A stretch of 64,000 nt of DNA, taken from NCBI RefSeq assembly GCF_018873765.1, contig NC_057921.1:65895557-65959556 (forward strand). Reading direction: 5' to 3'. Of the stretch, positions 57,574 through 64,000 are shown in pieces; position 1 is the first letter of the stretch, and every line of letters starts with the position of its first letter. Position numbers and translations under genes: made by a program. This stretch comes from Telopea speciosissima (taxonomy: Eukaryota > Streptophyta > Magnoliopsida > Proteales > Proteaceae). The notes under the pieces are model-generated. The model ran no database searches, was not told the DNA's origin, and was given only the letters and a program-made list of their open reading frames with translations.

Positions 57574-60542
57574 GGTTTGTGGATTTTATGATAGAAAGGG
57601 TTGAGTTGTGAGTTTTGATATGATGAATGGAGGTGGTGTCCTAGTGCTCCATGCTTGCTACTTGCGTTGTGCCGGTCTTTGAATGCAGGATGTGCAGCTG
57701 TTCCTACCCGTTTGACTCAACTGTTTCTCGATAAAATTATGCTATACTCAAATATTTTGATATGGCTTTGTGATATTTTTGTTTATTTTGTCAGGGAGGT
57801 TCATAATATGGATCTTTTCCAATATGTTTTCCCCGAGCATGCTGTTTGAAAATTGAAAATTCAGGTTGAGTGGGATGAAATAAATGCTGCATGGGGTCAG
57901 GCATGCCTTCTCCTCCACACAGTGGCTCAGTATTTCCGGCAAAAATTCCCGTATCCTTTTATTGAAAATTTGGTTATATAGCTTACAGCCTTACACACAG
58001 GTAACTTGCATATCAAAATCCTCAGCCATTAAAGTCCTTGGTAACTTGCCTCTTGCCTTAGAAACTCTGGGAATATGCTTGGATATTTGGATTATAGAAA
58101 AAGGGAGGGGCGGGGGGGGGGGGGGGGGAGAAGACAATCTGGTAGTTTTTTCGATCATTATTTTTTGGAATTATCCTTGCTCTTACTTTTGGTTGATCGA
58201 GTTCTCTTTATGACTTTAAAATAGAGAGATCATTACTGATATAGCAATAAGAGAACAGTAAAACGTGGAATGCAAGAGTCTAGTCCAAGTTGTTCTCCCC
58301 AATATTTAGTGGCTTGATAGCTTACCCTCCAAGGCTCCAACATATTGCATACTTGCATGATCTAAGGCATTACTTACATCAACGAAACTAAATTTTCAAT
58401 ATGAAACAGTTTGTAGGATATCCTAAACTTGTTTTCCAGATATCGAATAACAATTCTTCCTCTTGGAAGTTACCCTCGAATTATGGACTGCAGCAATAAC
58501 ACATATGAGCTGTAAGTATGAGAAATCCTCTTGATTTAATTGGAATTGTTACAAAGTTTGAAGATTCTTCTCAAAGATATTAAGGTGCTTGTTGGATTAA
58601 TTTGTATTGATTGCCAACCAACAACTAGTCAGTATACATACCACACAAACAAACAGAGATATTAAGGGGTTGTTGGACCTGCCATCTGAGAGGTCCATCA
58701 AGGAGATCACAATATTTCGTATTTGTAAGTGATAACAATCAAATGCCCATGACACCAGTTCAGGCATGTCCTTGGCAGGACTATCAACTGGTATTCTGAG
58801 CTCTCTAACTGTGAATATATGCCATTGGCTGTTTCTGGGTCATTGTTTTGATCTACTCAGAACCAATCTTGATTTCCCCTGCCACCAGGTCCATCTGTCA
58901 TTTGATTTCTTTGCACAGTGATTCTTCGTTAAGTGCTTCACACTGATAAGGGAAAATTTTCTCTCCTCAAGGTTTGGTCCAGTCAACTTGTTTTGGAGCT
59001 CTCGCTATTGCAAAGCGATGACTCTATTCCTGACATGTTTGAAGGACTTTGCAGAGTTTGCATATTCTAAAGATCAAGAGAACAACATACCACCAGAAAA
59101 ATGTTTCAAGCTACCATATAAGTAAGCATTCTTGGTTGATTTGTTTCTTTACTGTATGTCAGTTTTACTTGTAAAATCTCTATATCTTCCCTTTTTTCAT
59201 GCAAGTGTGGCATTTGTCTTAATATATAGGAATCACTCTCCTGATATTTATCATTAATTTAATGTTCATCCACAAACTGTTAGGTGGAGTAGGTAAATAG
59301 TTATTGTGAAGAAAATAAGGAAAGAAAAATAGAGGGTGTTTTGTAATATGAATGGTGGAGACATGTAGAATCACCTCTCTGTAGAGTTAATATAGAAGAT
59401 CACTTTAGTGTTTATATTAGTTTGGTGTTCTTACTTTCTTGCACAATCATGAGTCCCCCCCCCCCCCCCCACACACACACTTTTGGGATGGGGCTGGGGG
59501 AGAGGAGAAGGGGGTTTATACTGGTCCAACCTTCGGGTTATTACATCTTTTCCCATTTAAGTAGGACATTTATGATGAACCTGAGGTCTATGGTCCTCAG
59601 TGGACCCAATCCATTATAACTAGATCTAGCTCACCAAGTAATCTGTATTGATTATGCCATTTGGGGGCCCCATCCTTTACACTCTGTGGAGCCCAAACTT
59701 CAGAAAGGGTGGGTTCTTGAATGGTACAGTATAGAAGACAGTTGTAGAAGTATATCATTGTTTTGGGCTTGAAGAAACCGAAGTGTCCAAAAATTCAAGA
59801 ATTGATCTAAGTTTTGTTTTATGAAACTAGATATGGCATTTCTCTTGGTGAAACATTGGTTGGATTAATGCAAGTGCGACCTGTAGACAGAAAGACGGCT
59901 AGCATCAAATGTTCTTAAAATAATTTGAGCTTTATCTATTTCTGACATTCCAGGTTGACCGTGTAGGATCGAAAATGACAGAGTGGAGAACTACACCATT
60001 ACGCAGAGTTTCAACTTTCAACAAGCAGGAGAATTGGACTAAAGCTGTAAAGTACACCCTCTGTAATCTCAAATGAGCTCTCTACTGGTTTGTTGGGAAC
60101 ACGAACTTTCAGCCTCTTTCTGCAATGGTCTCCTGCAAGAGGCTTTTTGTACACAAAACCTGCTATGGACTCATAAGTCTGATCCTCTAAACCCACCAAA
60201 CCCATGATATGTCCAAAAAAGAGAAGAATTGATACAGTTTTACATACACATGCCAATCTGTATATAGCAATGTACGTGCAAATCAATAGTCAGGAAACTG
60301 GTTGCTGTATATTATAGCTTTTATACAAGGATGTTTCTCTATTTTTCTGTATTACACACAAATCTACTCTTGAGGACCCTAATGGGGCAGTTTTCATCAT
60401 AGGACAACCCTACCCTTTCTGAAAATATTGCAAGCGTGAGGTATACTGCTTTTACAAGGTAACCATGGCAGGTACCTATGGGTTGAGGCAAGGCATCTCA
60501 TATGGGTCTTACCATATTCCAACTAGTGGGAGTGGGGGTGGG

Positions 60543-60766
60543 GGGAACGTGGCTCTGGTGCAGCAGTGGTAGGAGCTGCACAGGTGCAGCACCAAAACCA
60601 TCCCAAATACAAAGGGGGGGGGGGGGGTGGTCATTTCACATGTGGGGCCCAGGTGGGACCCACCTGTGAAATGACTACCTTACCCCCTTTTTTGCTGCAG
60701 TTTAGCGGTGCTGCACCTGTGCAGCTCCCGCCACGGCTGCACAGGATCTTTTTCAGGGATGGGGAT
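60543..60766. mobile_element. Large GC-rich fold-back MITE (22-bp perfect arms plus inner palindrome)
   Basis: Arms 60572-60593 and 60707-60728 are perfectly complementary over 22 bp (GGAGCTGCACAGG and so on). The core has GGTCATTTCACA (60629-60640) and TGTGAAATGACTACC (60665-60679), which pair. Nearly the whole 220 bp can fold. A repeated GGGGGTGGG at each side (60534-60542 and 60767-60775) may be a target duplication but is low-complexity. Confidence 0.7.
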
Positions 60767-61036
60767 GGGGGTGGGTTACCACTTTGAGTAGATAGATGGG
60801 TGATTACTTGCGAAATTTCAAATTTCCTGATCTATCTACACCATATGGCTCATCTTATGTTGGGTTTTCTCCCCCAGATTTTAAGTGACCCATGCTTCAT
60901 GGTTGGTTGGGGTTCAATGGGATTTCAAGGGATTATAGGTTGGTTTTATGGAACTCATGGTTCAGGTATCTGCCATTTTGGATTTCATGGTTTAAGGTAA
61001 GATAGAAGGGTTCATGGTTTCAACTATGGTTTTAGG

Positions 61037-61058
61037 TCTCTCTCTCTCTCTCTCTCTC
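61037..61058. repeat. (CT)n microsatellite
   Basis: Eleven TC units. Confidence 0.9.
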
Positions 61059-61789
61059 CGCCCCACTACCTACCACACCAGAAGATTTGGTAAATGTTGG
61101 ACTTTACTTATGCGAGCCTAAGCACACCAGATGAGCCAAAGCCCACTGGAGTACCTACCACCAATTCAAAAATAGGTACTGGACCACTGGTTTTAAGTAA
61201 TAACACCAAGAAGGCCCAGTGTTGCATGATAATGAGTTAATAAAGGCTCTCTGTTTGTGGAAATCTGATTTCAGAAAAAATATTTTCAGGACTTTCTTAT
61301 TTTTCAATGTTTCTTCTGGAAAAAAAAATAATTCAAGTTTGAGGAGGTGAACTTGGAAAATTACATCCTGGAAAATTTCCGTAATGCTCTTTTTCTGGAA
61401 CTTTTTCGTAAGCTTGTCTTTGTTGAGTAAGAGTGTGACCGTTGATCGAATCAGTAATGAACTCTTTCTCTCCCTCGCCTTTGATAATTTATCCCTCTCA
61501 TGTGGCTCCGTTTGATTGTAAGACAAGGGAAGAAAATGAAATCAGGAAAAAAAATCCTCTGTAGTATAGGCATCTTGCATGCGGTGCTTGAGAGCTTGAC
61601 ATGTGGATGATGTGACATCCAACAATGCCGAGTTTGAGAAGAAAAAAAAAATAAAATTTGGATCAATCGAGCTCACACCGTTGGCTGAAGCATCTTCCAC
61701 ATGTCGAGCATTCAGACTCAAACTGTAAAGGATTTTCATCAAGGAAGTCAAGGGAAATATTTGCATTTTCTGGACATCAGTCTAAAACC

Positions 61790-61985
61790 CCGTTACTACA
61801 CATCCAGTGACTTCGGTCATTTTTATCACCTCACGTACAGTACACCAAAAAGGTACATCTGACGGTGCACCTTAAAGTGATTTTGTTTAAAACACTCCCC
61901 CAAGTGCATGTGCACTGTTAGTTGTACTTTTTTGGTGCACTTGAGGGTGTATTGTACTTGAGGGGATAAAGGTCCGTGACTTCAG
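61790..61985. mobile_element. Possible fold-back element
   Basis: Inverted text: ACAGTACACCAAAAAGGTAC on the left and TGTACTTTTTTGGTGCAC on the right, with GTGACTTC near both ends (61809 and 61976) and CGGTCATTTTTATCACC as a core-like stretch. Ends uncertain. Confidence 0.45.
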
Positions 61986-62697
61986 CCACCATTCAATTCA
62001 CTCTCTCTTCAATTCACTCTCTCTCTCTCTCTCTCATAAAAATCCTTTGCCGTACTGCAGGGTGCACCCACGTGACCTCTACTATGCGGCAGGATGTGTA
62101 CCACACACCTTGCAATACGGCTGAGAATCCTGATTCGGGTAGGTACATGTTCACGTACTTAGCGGGTCCTCACCACCTGCCCGCTTCGTTTCATTAATAT
62201 GAGTAAATGAAAACCGGAAATAGAAATTTCTTCTGCGTGGGAGACTTGGACGGATTAGAATTGTTCTCAAAAACCTTAGAATCAGCCTTGTAATCTGTTC
62301 GAAAATCCCTAGAATCGACTGTTCAAAATTAAAATTTGTTACTGCGTATGCTAGTCCAAAATAACCGATCCAATCGATTCAATTATGATCTAAATTAACC
62401 AATTTAACCGATTCTAATTCCGACTTTAAGACTTTGGTACCACCCAATGGTGGCCCAAGAGAATCTTTTCCATTTATCCGTTATCTTCCTCCTTTTCTGT
62501 ATAAATAATTCGTCTCTTTTTTTCTGTGGTTTAGATATTGAAAAGGAATGTTGGCAATTGGTTTAATGAGTCCAAACTCCTACGGCAACACTCCCTCTTG
62601 CCATTGTAAAGATGATTTGTATTCTTTGTTGTTTTTGGTTGTTAACACCATGCGACCCACACTGTAACCATATAGCAATCCAACGGATCCACCCCGT

Positions 62698-62841
62698 ATT
62701 AAAATCCTCTACAGTATTGGTGGGGTGGCAGTGCACATCCGGCGGCACAGCAGAGGCCATGTGTGTCATATATGTCACCTAACCTCTGTTGTGCCGTTAG
62801 ATATGCACCGCCACCTCGCCGGTACTGCAAAGGATCCTGGT
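62698..62841. mobile_element. Fold-back MITE, 'GATCCTCT' subfamily
   Basis: Arms ATCCTCTACAGTATTGG and the complement of CCGGTACTGCAAAGGAT, with inner pairs GGTGGCAGTGCA/TGCACCGCCACC and GGCACAGCAGAGG/CCTCTGTTGTGCC. Shares ATCCTCT ends and GCAGCAGAGGCC-like text with the 6551 element. No target duplication found. Confidence 0.7.
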
Positions 62842-64000
62842 CCCTCTCTCTCTCTCTCTACGTTTCTTATTTTAAGTCGTAATGAAGGGACAGATGGAAT
62901 TAATTTATGGACCACACCATCCATATTATCTTAGGATATACCCCTTACCTTAGGACTTTCTAAAGTATCTTGGTATCTATACTAGACCCACTTAAGGTTT
63001 AGTATTTAAGTTCAATGATTCAAAAAAAAATCAATGATTTAGAAATTTGAGATTGACTTGTATGATCCAAGGCACTTTAAATTAAAATCTATCCATTTGA
63101 TTCCAAAAATCTTGGAATTAACCATTCTGGAACGATTGAAATCGAAATTAATCATGCTCGATTCTAATCCAAATTGGACAATTTGGTTGATCCTATTGAC
63201 CTATTCCGAATTTTAAAACCATGGGTCTAGTCCATAGTTAGTAAGTTCGGGAATGGCAATAATATGGGAACGGATACGTACGGCAGTCAAACGGACTATC
63301 TGACAATAATACTATTCAAAAAATCCGACATAATAATATGGTACGTGTTTAATACGTGTATAATATGGTTACTATGTAAAAATATGGGCATACATTCACT
63401 ATGCAATAGACATGTACACCTAATAAACACAATAATAGTATTTACTGATGTGCCTAAATATATAGTTTGATTGGTTAATAAGCTTAGATTCATTACATTC
63501 TTTATTGTAGGGATTAGAATGGCCAATCAAAAGGGATGATTGAAATGAATGTTACTTATAAAGAGTCTTTTTAGCTTTTATGTACCTAACAAGAAGTAAG
63601 ATAACATGATTTCTCTTCATTCATAAAATCTTGCCGTCTCTAGAACAAGATAAACGTCTCTCCCGCAGCACTCTCCCCCCTCCCCCTCATATTTTTCTTT
63701 CTAATTTCTTCTCTAGTTTCAGATTATATTTTCAATGTCTAATTTTAGGTTTCGGTTCTACTACTGAATTGAGTTTTGTTATTAAATATTAACTAAATCT
63801 GAGTTTATTTCATGCTTCATGGATTTTGGACTTTAATAAATCCCAAAGTCTGTCTCTTTGACCGTCAAAAACAAAAAGAATAGATGGTTCTGAATCTATA
63901 GTGATGGAGTTTTTGGCTAAGAAAAAACTTTGAGTTCTCACAGATTGTATATGTTTCGTTTGGTTGGATTTCTTGAAAAAAACTGAACGAGTTCCCTTGT

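Larger units (their letters stand above)
42822..60176 (+). pseudogene. ATG6: Beclin-1/ATG6 pseudogene, intron-containing, split by two LTR retrotransposons
   Basis: Ancestral exons are all recognisable: 42822-42969, 43753-44102, 44271-44438, 45351-45475, 45661-45709, 49684-49775 continuing at 56553-56619, 57865-57950, 58440-58511, 58972-59121, 59967-60176. Landmarks: LPRWICQNCRHTLC near the N-terminus, [20 protein letters not shown] (coiled coil), [30 protein letters not shown] and SYPRIMDCSNNTYEL of the C-terminal domain. ATG6 is a subunit of the Vps34 PI3-kinase complex needed for autophagy. Lesions: in-frame TGA at 42930 where the family has Ser, TGA in exon 3 (after EADFL), TAG in exon 4 (after QTEK), small indels near the WHDGEF site in exon 6, a 7-bp duplication (TTCAAC repeat) causing a frameshift in the last exon, a TGA for Trp after CNLK, and a weak GC donor after exon 1. 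Kept introns show it arose by DNA duplication or direct decay, not retroposition. Confidence 0.92.
60177..64000. other. Intergenic DNA downstream of the ATG6 copy, no gene
   Basis: Contains the fold-back elements listed, a (CT)n at 61037-61058, GATTC-rich repeat text at about 62250-62430 and 63010-63230, and AT-rich sequence. No open frame shows a known domain. Confidence 0.45.

Noticed and set aside
1-64000. CRISPR arrays, bacterial operons, riboswitches
   Set aside because: The window is plant nuclear DNA with spliced genes; no regularly spaced identical repeats of that kind.

Overview
This is nuclear DNA from a flowering plant. Genes have GT-AG introns of up to 5.4 kb, the background is AT-rich, and the recognisable host genes are plant-type: UBR7, SDE2, an ATL-type RING-H2 protein, Beclin-1/ATG6, and small MGNC-type proteins. 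The lineage cannot be fixed from sequence alone. Most of the window is transposon-derived and host coding sequence is a small fraction.

Layout. 1-4.5 kb holds a tandem duplication of a small uncharacterised gene (3' end at the window edge, full copy at 3692-4129). 4.5-10.7 kb is repeats, including a three-level nested insertion at 5.9-7.06 kb. A third, diverged member of the small-gene family lies at 10777-11109 on the minus strand. 11.1-16.5 kb has no gene I recognise, only repeats and a 320-bp tandem duplication. UBR7 occupies 17.1-26.6 kb on the minus strand, in five coding exons that give an unbroken 482-aa protein; its introns hold a 1.57-kb hAT-like element plus Ty3/gypsy, Ty1/copia and LINE relics. 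26.7-33.6 kb is repeat-rich intergenic DNA. A two-exon ATL-type RING-H2 gene runs 33644-37005 (+). SDE2 runs 42311-37975 (-) in three exons. Head to head with SDE2, about 510 bp away, is an intron-bearing Beclin-1/ATG6 copy (42822-60176, +). It is a pseudogene with in-frame stops and a frameshift. Its intron 5 and exon 6 are split by two young minus-strand LTR retrotransposons (46337-49076 and 49776-56547). 60.2-64 kb is intergenic.

The genes cover ubiquitin and quality-control functions (UBR7 and ATL as E3-type proteins, SDE2 as a ubiquitin-fold splicing/genome-stability factor, a decayed autophagy gene), but nothing suggests they work as a cluster. The most unusual feature is a dispersed set of 100-220 bp GC-rich fold-back elements. 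They have near-palindromic arms, several have clean 9-bp target duplications, and many share a short central core (GTCATTT plus a few bases, or its complement) although their arms differ. They look like Mutator-type MITEs diversifying around a fixed core, and are the best candidate here for something not yet described.
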